This document shows, piece after piece, positions 11,192 through 22,540 of a stretch of 64,000 nucleotides of DNA (its first letter is position 1; each line of letters begins with the position of its first letter). The notes beneath the pieces were generated by a model. That model was given only the letters and a program-made list of their open reading frames with translations. It was not told the origin of the DNA and ran no database searches. The position numbers were made by a program, and so were the translations under genes. Origin of the DNA: Diaprepes abbreviatus (taxonomy: Eukaryota; Arthropoda; Insecta; Coleoptera; Curculionidae); assembly GCA_034092305.1 (NCBI GenBank), contig JASJET010000149.1, positions 5,309,001-5,373,000 on the forward strand. The letters run 5' to 3'.

Positions 11192-13172
11192 ATACACTTT
11201 TTGTCTGGGTATTATCAGAACAAGAGGATCTAGAGTTCAACGTGTGAAATCTGACACCCAATTTGTTCTTATTATTTACGAGTATGACAAATAAAACAGA
11301 GAGATTTTTTTCATCAAATTTTTATATTTAAGTGGTAACTTACCTACAAATAGTGAACATAAGTTCTTTAAAGGGCACTTTACTGTTCCATCGTATGTAT
11401 AATTCTTGGAAAGGCTATCTGTCATTGTTACAATAAAATATCTTTTAATAAGTTAAAATAGGTATAATTTTCTCCAATTTTCGCTAATTGTAAAACCTAA
11501 AATTATATTACTTTATTGAGATAATTAAATGTTAATTCCACATATGCTAAGCTAAGAATATTTTTGACTTTAAGAATGAAAGTAAAAAATATATATATAA
11601 AATAATCCTGTAAATTAAGTTTTTTTTATCAATAGACTCATACACATAAAGAAGCATTACTCGAATAAGTTTCAGCTTTTATTTCAGGAGAAGTGTAATA
11701 AACTTACTGCATCATTAAAGTTTAAATTGTCCTGAAGATCTTATGTGACTTGAGGCAGCTGATTATTTTCTTCGGTAAAAGGATAGTTGAACTCCTGCAG
11801 AAAATTCTTTGTAGATACTTGTTGTTTTTTCCCTATTTAAGATTACCTGAATATCCTCTCTAATTTGGTACAAATTGGCTTTCAAATACGAATTTTATTT
11901 GGACCAATCTTTGGAAAATTCATCTAAAAAATAATTAAAATAAATTAAATTATAAGTCTAAACCTAGAGTCGAACTGTCAAACCTTTATTATATATATTT
12001 TTATACTGCACAAAAATACACATCAATGTAAACTTTTACTAGCGTTTAATCCAAAATAGTCATAAAAAATAAATATAATTATTCAAATTTGCTATAGCTT
12101 TTATTCCATTATAAATTTTGATAACATTTATTAATGCCAGCAATCTTATTAGACTCATTACTCAATAATGACTTAGTCAGAGAGAATTTTCTCTAAAATT
12201 TACAATTTCATTATTACACAAATTTACAACTCTATCTGTGCTCCATTTTAACCAACAAGATATAAAATTCACGGGCCTATCAAAATATTTGCACTTATTT
12301 GTAGTAATTTCCATTTAAATAAGTAATTGTATGAAAAAGTATAGCTACAAAAGCTATATTTTAACATACGTGTTTTGATACTGAATATTTTGTTCACTTT
12401 CAAATTTGTGCGAGTTTGATACCAAATTATCAGCTTTTCGTCGGATATGTCTGTAGTTTCGTTCGGTAATTTTTGGTATAATTAAAAAAAATTAAATTAA
12501 AAATAACTATACTTGCCTTTAACGGTGGCATCTTCTTCAAATAAAAAGCACACTTTATTTTAGCTCAACTAAAACGCCAAAGGTCTTTTTTAGCTCGACG
12601 TCAACACAATAATGGGCACAAAATATCTGAAGGGATATTTTGTAATAATGCCGGGCCGGCGGGTTAAGAAATGACAATTCTACAGGCCGATATTACAGTA
12701 TCCGATTTTACCAACAACCCGAAATTTAAATTATTGAGGGGAAAAATCTACGTTGAACCAAAATTTTATTAAAATCTTTAGGAGTTAGTTTTAGTTAAAA
12801 TTGCAATATAATTATTATAATCGATATTCTACAGTTCAGTAGTTATTTTCCTTTGTATAATTAAGCTTTTAATATAATATAGCTTTACAGGCCAAGTAGT
12901 ATGGCTAATTTTCAATCAATTTGTGTATCTGCCGAAAAAAAAAGGGAAAATGAGCTATGTATGGTTCTGGGATACAATTTTATTAAATTCAGGAATTTTT
13001 TTAAAGATAAATTAATGGACGTCTGATGGACTTACACTGCACATCCAGATATGGACGTCCATATAGATTACATGTCATCACATCTAATGGACATCCATAA
13101 GCGGTCCATGGACATACAGGACATTATATGTACCTATTCTGGATATCCAATGGAAATCTTGTGCTATCTGGG
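9993..13172. mobile_element. 3.2-kb non-coding DNA element with CCCA..AGCACA ends
   Basis: The ends are CCCAAATAGCACA and, on the other strand, CCCAGATAGCACA. Both subterminal regions (9993-10320 and 13010-13172) are packed with variants of GGATATCCA / GGATGTCCA / TGGACATCC. The element interrupts a repeat unit whose intact form elsewhere reads CCATATTGGATCC; here ATT flanks both sides, giving a 3-bp target duplication. The interior has no sizeable open frame, so it is non-autonomous. Architecture and ends match the element at 31497-33715. I cannot name the superfamily. Confidence 0.75.
11139..11192. repeat. (CT)n(AT)n microsatellite
   Basis: About 32 bp of CT dinucleotides directly followed by about 22 bp of AT, inside the element at 9993-13172. 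Confidence 0.95.
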
Positions 13173-13480
13173 ATTGGATCCACTATATTGAATTTTTTAA
13201 AAATAATTTAGGTTCGTTATGTACGACCCTGAATACTCCCCCATTTCGAAGAAAATTGAGAAAATTTAATGTTTTTATCCGTCACATTATCAGCGCCATG
13301 TTGAATTTTACCTAACCAATTTCGGCCAAAATAATATAGAATCACTGCAAAAATTTCCGGGTCATAATGCAAAAAATTTCATTCAAGTTGGTGCGCCGTT
13401 CCGGAGTAATCGACGTAAATACATAAAAACACACTGGTCGAATTTAGAACATCCTTCCTGTAGAAGTCTGTTAAAAAGAA
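13173..13480. repeat. ~120-bp-periodic repeat family, copy 1 (right part)
   Basis: The repeat resumes after the insertion (ATTGGATCCACTATATTG). It ends with the family terminus that includes GGAGTAATCGACGTAAATAC and GTCGAATTTAGAACA, seen again at 45940-46010 and near 54440. Confidence 0.75.
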
Positions 13481-13502
13481 ATGCAAAATTTATTTAAAAA
13501 TA

Positions 13503-13508
13503 TTTATT
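13503..13508 (-). terminator. Candidate polyadenylation signal of the repeat-protein gene
   Basis: AATAAA on the minus strand, about 270 bases past the stop codon at 13780; a second one lies at 13489-13494. Confidence 0.45.
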
Positions 13509-13779
13509 CAATAAAAATGTAAACATTTTCGTAGTCAAAAAAATTAAAATGATGGTTTAAAATTATATCCCATTTTAAAATGGTTCAATAACATAGCCGT
13601 ACTTGTAAAAAACATTGTCACAATTATCACATATAGTAAGGACGTTACTACTACTATTACTAACTCAGTCATGGAACATTTGTCTTCAATTCAACATTAA
13701 TTTAATTAATTAATACATATTTTCAAATACCTATATACACCCTAAATTCTTTTCAAAGGGAATAACTGTCAAGATTTCT

Positions 13780-16700
13780 TTAATCTGTCGATATTCTTTT
13801 AATTGTTGATGCTAACTCTTCATTAAAATTACTAAACAATCTGAACATAAAAGTCAATGAAAAATCATCAGACCAAAAACCTTTTTTAATTATATTAATT
13901 ACATCTTTGATCAACTTTTCTTCTTTTATAATTTGTTTTGCATTTTTTGTCTCGTGAGAGCGCAGTCTTTGAGGAATTTTTATTTTCAATCTTTCGAATG
14001 TTCTTATTTTAACTTTTTTTAAATTAGACGTTATTGGAGGAGTAGAATCGATTGTTCGTGAAGTAGAAGGTCGAACCTCTTCTCTTTTTACATAAGCACT
14101 ATTTTTTTGAATGAAAATTGGAACAATATCAGACGGATCAATTTTGGCAATATTATTTGAGTTTTCAGACGTAGGACTTGTAATGGTAACGATTCGATTA
14201 ATTGGATTGATTTTTCTCAAATCAGTATCACATGCATATTTTATTTTTTGGCCGGAGCTTTTACTAATAAAGTCCGTTATTTGTAATAGTATTGGGCGGG
14301 TCTTATTAGATTTTTGAGGCAAATTGCCACTCTCGCATTTTTCTTCATGAACGTTTTTGGTTTTAGGAATAGCAACAGAAGATTTCGTCGTGCTATTTTC
14401 AGTTTTATGTTCACTGATTATACTTGGTTCATTCTGTGTTGCTTGTGATTGTTGAAACGTCTCTTTTCCTACAGATTTATGGAATTCACATGTGGTTTTA
14501 TTTTCTTGATTAGATTCTTCAGCTAGGTTAATTTCAGCACTTAGTTCAACAACATTAGTCAAAGTTTCTTGACTAATACTTGGAATTACGCCTATATCTT
14601 TTTCTTTCTCACAATACTGACTTTTTGTAGGATCAGTGTCTAAACTACTGGAAGTCTTATATAGGTTCTTATTTTCTTGACTAACATTTAAAAACTCGTT
14701 TGAAGTTCTATTAGTGGAAACAACATCTTCAGTTTGTGTAGCCTTCCTAATATTTGTCTCGTTGGAAATATCAATAATATTTTCTATATATATTTCAGTA
14801 GTGAATTCTTCCTTTTCAGATTCAGCAAGTAAATTTGTTCCAGTTTTGTTTTTGTAGTCTTTTTTAGGACTTGATTGTAAGATGTGATTTTGGGCGTCTT
14901 CTTCTTCTTGCGATTTCTGATGTAAAGATGTCTCTTCACATTTTTCTTCTAGAGTTTCTTTTAAGTTTGTTTCAGTATTATCTTTGTTGCCTTTTTCAGG
15001 ACTTGACGGTAAATTATATATCTGGGCATATTCCGGAGATATCCGAGGCAAATATATTATTTTACATTTTATCGGAAGATTTTCCATTAAGTTGGTTTCA
15101 GTATTGTTTTTGTTGGCTTTTTCAGAACTTAATTGTAAATTTTGCTTCTGGGCATCTTCCTGGGATATCTTAGGCAAATATATTTCTTCCCTTTCTTTTG
15201 CAAGATTTTCCTTTAAATTTGTTTCCGTATTGTTTTTGACTTTTTCAGGACTTGATTGTAAATTTTGCGTCTGGGCTTCTTCGTGAGATATTCGAGGGAA
15301 ATATATTATATTCCATTTTTTTGCAAGATTTTCTTTTAAGTTTGTTTCAGTTTCCTGAGATATCCGAGGTAAATGCGTTGCTTCCCATTTTACTGCAAAA
15401 TTCTCTTTAAAGTTTGTTTCAGTTTGGTTTTTGTTCTCTTTTTCAGGACTTGATTGTAAATTTTGCTGCTGCTGCTCTTCTTGAGATATTAGAGGCACAT
15501 ATAATATTTCCCATTTTTCGGCAAGATTTTCCTTTAAGTTGGTTTCACTTTTGTTGCCCTTTCCAGGACTTGTTTGTAAATTATAATTATGGGCATCTTC
15601 TTGGGATATGCGAGGCAAATATGTTTCTTCACCTTTTTCTACAACATTTTCCTCTAAGTTTGTTTCAGTTTTGTTGCCTTTTTCAGGGCTTGATTGTAAA
15701 TTTTGCTGTTGAGCATCTTCTTGAGATATTAGAGGCACATATAATATTTCCCATTTTTCGGCAAGATTTTCCTTTAAGTTGGTTTCACTTTTGTTGCCCT
15801 TTCCAGGACTTGTTTGTAAATTATGATTATGGGCATCTTCTTGTGATACGCGAGGCAAATATGTTTCTTCACCTTTTTCTACAACATTTTCCTCTAAGTT
15901 TGTTTCAGTTTTGTTGCCTTTTTCAGGGCTTGATTGTAAATTTTGCTTCTGGGCATCTTCGTGAGATATTAGAGGCACATATATTATTTCCCATTTTTCG
16001 GCAAGATTTTCCTTTAAGTTGGTTTCACTTTTGTTGCCTTCTTCAGGACTTGTTTGTAAATTATGATTATGGGCATCTTCTTGGGATATACGAGGCAAAA
16101 ATGTTTCTTCACATTTTTCTACAAAATTTTCCTCTAAGTTTGTTGCAGTTTTGTTGCCTTTTTCAGGGCTTGATTGTAAATTATGGTTCTGAGCATCTTC
16201 CGGGAATATCCGAGGCAAATATATTTTTTCCCATTTTTCTATAAGATTTTCTGTTAAATTCGTTTCAGTTTTATTTTTGTTGCCTTTTTCAGGACTGTTT
16301 CGTAAATTACGATTCTGGACATCTTCTTGGGATATGCGAGGCAAAAATGTTTCTTCACATTTTTGTACAAAATTTTCGTTTAAGTTTGTTTCAGTTTCGT
16401 TGCCTTTTTCCGGACTTGATTGTAAATTATAATTCTGGGCCTCTTCCTGGGATATCCGAGACAAATATATTTCTTCCCATTTTTTTATAAGATTTTGTAC
16501 TAAATCTGTTTCAGTTTTGTTTTTGTTGCTTTTTTCAGGACTGTTTTGTAAATTATGATTCTGGACATCTTCTTGGGATATGCGAGGCAAAAATGTTTCT
16601 TCACATTTTTCTACAAAATTCTCACTTAAGTTTGTTTCAGTTTTGTTGCCTTTTTCCGGACTTGATTGTAAATTATGATTTTGGGCATCTTCCTGTGATA

Positions 16701-16862
16701 TCTGAGACAAATATATTTCTTCAAATTTTTTTACAAAGTTTTCTATTAAATCTGTTTCAGTTTTGTTTTTTTCGGTACTTGTTTGTAAAGTATGATTCTG
16801 GGAATCTTCTTGAGGTATCAGAGGCAATGATGTGTCTTCACATTTTTCTTCCAAAAAAGGAC
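13780..16862 (-). CDS. Terminal exon of a giant tandem-repeat protein, function unknown
   Basis: A minus-strand open frame of about 1,027 residues starts after the acceptor ATTTATTAG|GTCCTT. The first two bases complete a codon, so the 5' border is phase 1 and the start codon is in an upstream exon that I could not locate. From the N side it carries 17 units of about 40 residues (one shortened), each like CEETFLPRISQEDAQNHNLQ + SSPEKGNKTETNLEENFVEK. Units alternate between a W-E-I/E type and a C/G-E-E type. About 390 non-repeated residues follow: Ser/Thr/Asn-rich, then a basic region (LKKVKIRTFERLKIKIPQRL), then a short hydrophobic end (FSLTFMFRLFSNFNEEL). No domain is recognised. The regular acidic/amphipathic repeats suggest an extended or scaffolding protein, but that is inference. 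Confidence 0.75.
14830..16850 (-). repeat. Coding tandem repeat, 120-bp unit in a 240-bp higher-order repeat
   Basis: Seventeen units of about 120 bp. In the middle (about 15481-16200) the period is exactly 240 bp: the 60 bases at 15481-15540 recur unchanged at 15721-15780 and nearly unchanged at 15961-16020. The outer units are more diverged. All units keep the reading frame. The antisense strand is also open over 15414-16244, a by-product of the biased repeat. Confidence 0.9.
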
Positions 16863-18087
16863 CTAATAAATAATAAAATACAATTTTAAATGCTTTAAAA
16901 ACAGTTTTATATATGAGTTATTGATACAAAAATTACTATTTTAAGAATTTTGGGTTATTTTTCAAGATTTTCTTTAAAAAATATTTATGATATTTTAAGA
17001 GCTAATCGCAGAAATAAACAGAACTGTATAATAGCAATAAAGCTTCAGCGCCATTCAGTATAATTATACATAAGGTAGAAATTTATATTTACAATTTTAT
17101 TGAAACCGTCAAAATCAACTTTTTTTTTTAAATATGTCAATAAAATTCCTGACGCATATCCAAGTTTTCAGTGTTGCCTGATAAGGGCCTGTTAAACTAC
17201 AAGACAACTGTAAGCTATGCAGCTTATTTTCTATCAAGCTTCCCAATACAGGCGCTGAATTTGAACTTTTTATGTTAAATTTTTTTTTTAACCGGTTAAA
17301 AAAATCGAATAAATGCTGAGAAATCAAGATTTGTTCTCCCAGCGGAAATAAACGATGTTTTAAGAGCAAGGACTAAGTAGTCCACCGGGTTGGCCATTGG
17401 GGGACCCGCCAGCAGTCGCCGAGTCGTCCTTATACTAAGTTTTGTCTAGAGGGATTACACCTCGTAAGAGATCACCAAACGTAGAAGAAAAATACTTGGC
17501 CGAGATGAAAGGACCAGTTTAAAACTGCTGTGAGTATTTTCGATTTTCTCGAAATCGCATTGTTGAAACTGGTGGAATAGATAAATCAAATAGCTTTTGT
17601 TCAATAGATTTGCAGTTTTTCACAAAATTGGTTTTTCCATCACTTGAACCTACCAGTAGAACAGTATTGTGGAATTAGATAATAATTTAATGAACACGTT
17701 GAAAGTGATATTTTTTTTTTTAAACTGTATCACCTTTTTTTCTAACTTCATTTATTCTGTTGTTATTTTTTTAACAACAATTTAGAACCAGTCAAAGCAT
17801 TTTGTTGTAAAATTCACATAAACTGGACGTTCTACCATTTTACGAGGTCACTGATAGGCAGCGGTGCTTGTATATCTATAAATCCTGAATAAGTAGAATC
17901 AACATTGTTGAATCAGTCAATTTTACATGTGACAAGTTTCAGCCAAATTCATAGAATGATTTTTTAATAAATGACCTTTAAATATTAGAAAAAAAAATCA
18001 AGTTTTGTCGTTCGTAATATTGTTAGTTTTTGTGTGCTTTAAAATAAATAAATATGTTTTTAATATGCCTGTAACTACACTATACTC
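16863..18087. other. Probable intron upstream of the repeat-protein exon, no feature recognised
   Basis: AT-rich. A minus-strand frame at 17115-17369 (84 codons) has no motif I recognise and ends with a stop. A locally GC-richer patch near 17380-17440 is unexplained. Confidence 0.4.
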
Positions 18088-19789
18088 TATTCAAGAACTA
18101 GAGAGAGTAATGAAACTGTCACCGAAACCTCCGAGGTACCTGCTCCAGTGCCGCAGGTAACTGAGGACTGCCATAAATCTAATTATATTTAAATATTATA
18201 AGTTATTATAAATGTACTGCAACAATAAAATTTCTCATAGTTCAGTACACCTTACACTGCGTCCTTAGTGATTTATCTTTTTTTGCGCTTGTTTTTATAT
18301 ATTATTTGAGATTAGCGAGATACCCAAAACATATGGCTTCCATCTCTAAATTTATTTCAAAATTGTTAAACCAAGGCATTTTTTCCTCAACGAAAAACTT
18401 ATTACGATGAATGTTTATGATGCCTTAAGACATCAATATTCAGATAATAATGTTAAAAGCTCTGTTGAGATGTGTTCCAAAATGACAGGAGTTGGAAAAT
18501 CTACTGTTTACCGAATGCTGAAGGAGAAAAAGACTACTGGAATTGTTAGTGCTCCCAAGCCACATTCCCTCACAGGGAGCCGAAAAATCCTGTTGGAAGA
18601 AGAGATGAAAACTGCGATAAGAAGAGCGGTACATATATTTTAATATGAGAAGCAGATCCCAACCGTCGACAAAATTCTAACTAAAATCAATGAAGATCGG
18701 GATTTACCTAAAATTTAAAGAACTGAGTTCTGGAAATTTCTCAGAGAACTTAATTTTTGCTGGGAAAAACCAGATAGGAAATTTATTCTTATAGATCGTC
18801 CGGAAACTGTGCGTTGGAGAAGGAAATATCTCCGAACAATTAAGCAACATCGCGATATGGGCTCAAGTAAAAGATAGAATTGCTAGAAACAACATATAAG
18901 TTACAAAATTAGTGAAAACTGAACTTTTGGAAAAATTTTTTTGAATAAAGTTCCTGCGGAAAATTGTAAAAAATATGTAGACCATATAATAAATGAATAA
19001 AACAAAATTTGGAAACTCCATCTCATGATCGGTGAGATAGCGGAACCAATTATAATTAATTTGAGCGAAGATAGTTCTACTGACTTTGATTACAAATTAG
19101 ATACGTAATGTTTACCAGTGTAAGCACAATTTATTATTTAAATTTTTGTTTTTGTTGTATGCTATTGTTTAATGTTGTTTATATATATATTTTTATTTTT
19201 TTATATATTTTTATTTTAGTATGTCTCACTATTAAATTTTATATATATTTAAGTCCAATTAGTCGTAATTTTTTTATTATTTTATTATTGTGTTTGTGTC
19301 TTTTTTTTAAGCGTGTAGAATTAAAACGTTTTTTTTTTATTTTTTTTTTTGCGGCTATCCGATTTCCATATAAAAAAGTAAATTAAATTAAGATATCAGT
19401 ACAATAGAAATATGAATAAATAAGTAAAATTTTAACTATAACATATAAATATTAATTACATTTTAATCCCGTTTAGTGTTTAATTGTATTTCTACAAATG
19501 GTTTAAGAAATAAATAAACTGAAACGTAAAATGTCCTAAAAGTGTTTTTAATTAATAATAAAATGACCGAAACCCTGAAAAAATTTTTAATATTATATGG
19601 ACGAATTTATTTTTTCATATATGTTTAACTTCTATAAGTATTTTATAAGAACTTAAATTATAACTTAGAATTTTTTGAGAGAATACGGCTATGTTTTAGT
19701 CTGAATGTGCCTAAAACGGTTTCTATGCCAAAACTAAAAATAATAAAAATTCAGTTGTGATTTGTGTTAAATATGGCAAAATTATCTAT
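18088..19789. mobile_element. Outer DNA element, left part (sister of 20283-22532)
   Basis: From CTATACTCTATTCAA at 18088 the sequence closely follows 20730-22100 until the PLE insertion. The matching right part resumes at 22927. It is therefore a second copy of the hAT-ended element, broken by the PLE. The homology ends abruptly at 18088, so the left terminus of this copy is missing or rearranged. Confidence 0.75.
18407..19108 (+). pseudogene. Internally deleted Tc1/mariner-like transposase
   Basis: The N-terminal part (18407-18870) has a helix-turn-helix with GVGKSTVYRMLKEKKTTG, then after stops ILTKINEDRDLPKI, FWKFLRELNFCWEKPDRKF and LIDRPETVRWRRKYLRTIKQ. The last stretch normally leads into the catalytic YLDETW region. 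Instead the sequence jumps to the C-terminal part (about 18865-19108; KDRIARNNI, AENCKKYVDHIINE, then IIINLSEDSSTDFD). The DDE core is missing, so the protein cannot catalyse transposition. The fold is of the Tc1/mariner type, although the element's ends look like hAT. Confidence 0.7.
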
Positions 19790-20282
19790 CTGTTGGACTT
19801 CCATTGTCTTTATTTTTTTTGTTGAATTCACGACATTAAAAATGATCTGACAGCCAACGGATACCCAGTATATCTAGTGAATAAATTTCTTGAATAACGC
19901 AGAAATAGGACAATATCGACAACGAATGAAGAACGAAAACCAGTATTGAACATCCCCTATGTTAAAGGCATTTCAGAAAAAGTTAAAAGGATAGGAAAAC
20001 GATATAAAATCAACGTTGTTTTCAGTTCAAATAACTCTCTGAGAAGGCGGCTCACTAGGTTCAAACCAACAACTCAAAGAGACATGAAGAACTGTGTTTA
20101 TCAGAAACCATGTGAATGTGGCAATTCCTACAGTGGCGAAATAAAAAGACCTCTTGATGTAAGGATCAAGGAACACCAAAAATGCACATCTCGAGGAGAA
20201 ACAGAAAAATCTGGTGCCGCCAACCATGCCTGGACTCATGGACACCACATAAAATGGTCTGAAGCTACATTACACCATGAAC
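19790..20282 (+). mobile_element. Penelope-like element A, 5' part: inverted terminal piece plus GIY-YIG domain
   Basis: The element begins CTGTTGGACTTCCATTGTC, the reverse complement of its own far end (near 22855-22873). It then jumps into the C-terminal coding region: DLTANGYPVYLVNKF, IPYVKGISEKVKRIGKRYKI, and the GIY-YIG-type block CVYQKPCECGNSYSGEIKRP with RIKEH. The RT domain is deleted. The host sequence AAAATTATCTAT at 19778-19789 is repeated at 22927-22938, a 12-bp target duplication. The coding frame resumes at 22541 after the nested insertion. Confidence 0.85.
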
Positions 20283-20339
20283 CAGGGGCGGATCCAGCCT
20301 CTCTCTTTGGGGGGGGGGGTGATATCACAAAAGTACAGT

Positions 20340-20705
20340 ATGGCAAGCGAAAGTAAGTTGTCGACGGGGGGGGGGGGACACCAGCAGCATTCCCACATCT
20401 AGTGTAAAAGGTAGGGACGGGGCTATTTTTTTGAATTTGAAGCTCTTGGAGAGGGGGGCGATCACAAGAAAAAACAAGTTTCCGACAGGGGGTGGGAAGA
20501 TGCGATCAACATACACATTCCTCCGATAAGAGGCAGAATCGGGTCTATTTTCCTGAGTTCAAAGCTCCTGGGGGGGGGGTGTTATAGCAAAAAAACAAGT
20601 TCTCAAAGGGGGGGGGGGGTTGCCAGCAGCATACACATTCCTAATATAAAAGGCAGAATCGGTTCTATGTTCCTGAACTCAAAGCCCTTGGGAAGGGGAG
20701 GGGCG
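20340..20705. repeat. Tandem ~115-bp units with long poly-G runs
   Basis: Three units contain AAGTT..GACAGGGGGGGG, CAGCAGCATACACATTCC, GGCAGAATCGGGTCTATTTT and AAGCTCTTGGGGGGGGG. A fourth partial unit lies at the other end of the element (22430-22500). The G runs could form G-quadruplexes. Confidence 0.8.
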
Positions 20706-21032
20706 ATCGCAAGCATACGCATTCCTATACTCTATTCAATAACTAGAGAGAGTAATAAAACTGTTACCGAAACCTCCAACGTACCTGCTTCAGTGCCCCC
20801 GGTGACTGAGAACTGCCGTAAATCTAATTATATTTAAATATTGTAAGCTTTTATAAATTTACTGCAACCATAAAATTTCTGATAATTCAATTTAATTTCT
20901 GTCAGTGAGCAAAGTACACAAAGTCTTTAGTGATTTATTTTGTTTGTGCTTGTTTTTATATATTATTTGAGATTAGTGAGATACCCAAAAGATGGAGGGC
21001 ATTTTTTCCTCAACGAAAAACTTATTACGATG

Positions 21033-21690
21033 AATGTTTATGATGCCTTAAGATATTAATATCTAGATAATAATATTAAAAGCTCGTTTGAGATGTGTTC
21101 CAATATAACAGGAGTTCGAAAATCTATCATGCACCGAACACTGATGGAGAAAAAAACGACTGGAATTGTTAGTAATTCCAAGCTATATTCGATCACAGGC
21201 AGACGAAAAACCTCGTTGGAAGAAGAGATGTAAACTGTAATAAAAGGAGTTGTACATACATTTTATTATGAGAAGTAGATCTCAACCGTCGACAAAATTC
21301 TAACTAAAATCAATGAAGATCGGGATTTGCCTGAAATTAAAAGAACCGAGCTCTGGAAATTGCTCAGAGAACTTAATTTTTGTTGGGAAAAACCAGATAG
21401 GAAATCTGTTCTTATAGATCGTCCGGAAAATGTCCGTTGGTGAAGGAAATTTCTCTCTCAAATAAAAGGTAGAGTTGCTGGAAATAATACAACTTACAAA
21501 ATTAATAATTTAACTGGACTTTTGAAAGATTTTTTTGAATAAAGTTACTGCAGATAATTGCGAAAAATCCATATAATAAAAGAATAAATGAAGATGTGGA
21601 AACTCGATCTCATAATCGGTGAGAGAGGAATCAATTATAATTAATTTGAGCGAAGATAGCTTCAGTGACTTTGATGACGATTAAGATACG
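21033..21690 (+). pseudogene. Second copy of the deleted Tc1/mariner-like transposase
   Basis: Parallel to 18407-19108, with more stops: MNVYDALRY, LTKINEDRDLPEIKRTELWK, then LLRELNFCWEKPDRKSVLID and a C-terminal NLSEDSFSDFDDD-like end. The same catalytic core is missing, so the deletion predates the split of the two copies. Confidence 0.65.
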
Positions 21691-22540
21691 TAATGTTTAC
21701 CAGCGTTAACATAATTTATTATTTAAATTTTCTGTAACATATAAAAATTAATGACATAATGAATCCTTTTTTAGTGTTTAATTGTAATTCTGCAGATGGT
21801 TTAAGAAATAAATAAACTGGAACGTCAAATATTCCAAAAATGTTTTTAATTAATAATAAAATGACAGCCTCAAAAAATTTTTAATATTATATTGACGAAT
21901 TTATTTTTTTTATATATATGTTTAACTTCTTGTATTTTTGATAATGGGTATTTTGTAAGTATTTAAATTATAACTTAGAATTTTTTGAGAGAAAAAGGCT
22001 ACGTTTTAGTCTGAATGTGCCTAAAACGGTTTCTATGGCAAAATTAAAAATAATAAAACTACAGTTGTGATTTGTGTTAAATATGTCAAAATTATCCAGA
22101 TTTTCTAATATATGTGAATTATTAAAAAATCATAAGAAATAAAATAATATTATAAAAACTTTTTATTTTAAGTTTGTTACTGAAATAATACTCTATGCCA
22201 TAAATATTTAGTGATAAAATAGACCTCCTTTTGACGCCTTCCGATGCCTATGACAAGGATTAAAATCCTTTTTAACACTTCACAGTCCATTATTATAGAC
22301 CAGTATTTTTGATTATGAAATTTCTAACCCATTCCTATGAAAAATATATGTGTCTAACAGATTTTGCCAAAGACACCGGACCAAAGAACACAGGTAGTTT
22401 GCGAAGAAAAAAAGGTTCTTGAGTAAACTATAGTATAAGAGGCAAAATCGGGTCTATTTTCCTGAACTCCAAGCTCTTGGGGGGGGGGGGGGGCGATCGC
22501 CCCCACCGCCCCCCCCCTTGGATCCGCGCCTGCCATGAAC

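Larger units (their letters stand above)
20283..22532. mobile_element. hAT-ended DNA element nested in PLE A
   Basis: The ends are CAGGGGCGGATCC and, on the other strand, CAGGCGCGGATCC. An 8-bp duplication CCATGAAC lies at 20275-20282 and 22533-22540. Short CAGGGG-type inverted ends with 8-bp duplications are the signature of the hAT superfamily. The interior holds G-run tandem repeats (20340-20705 and 22430-22500) and a decayed Tc1/mariner-like transposase (21033-21690), not a hAT transposase. Removing this insertion restores the PLE frame (KWSEATLHHE to EQHWRKRKFK). Confidence 0.85.

Noticed and set aside
15414..16244. 276-codon plus-strand open frame (leucine/phenylalanine-rich repeats)
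   Set aside because: Exact antisense of the minus-strand coding repeat. Its openness follows from the codon bias of the repeat, and it lacks splice or start context.
14830..16850. CRISPR-like regular array
   Set aside because: The repeat is continuous without unique spacers, is coding, and the genome is eukaryotic.
17115..17369. 84-codon minus-strand frame as an upstream exon of the repeat protein
   Set aside because: It ends in a stop, has no donor in the right phase near its end and no recognisable motif.
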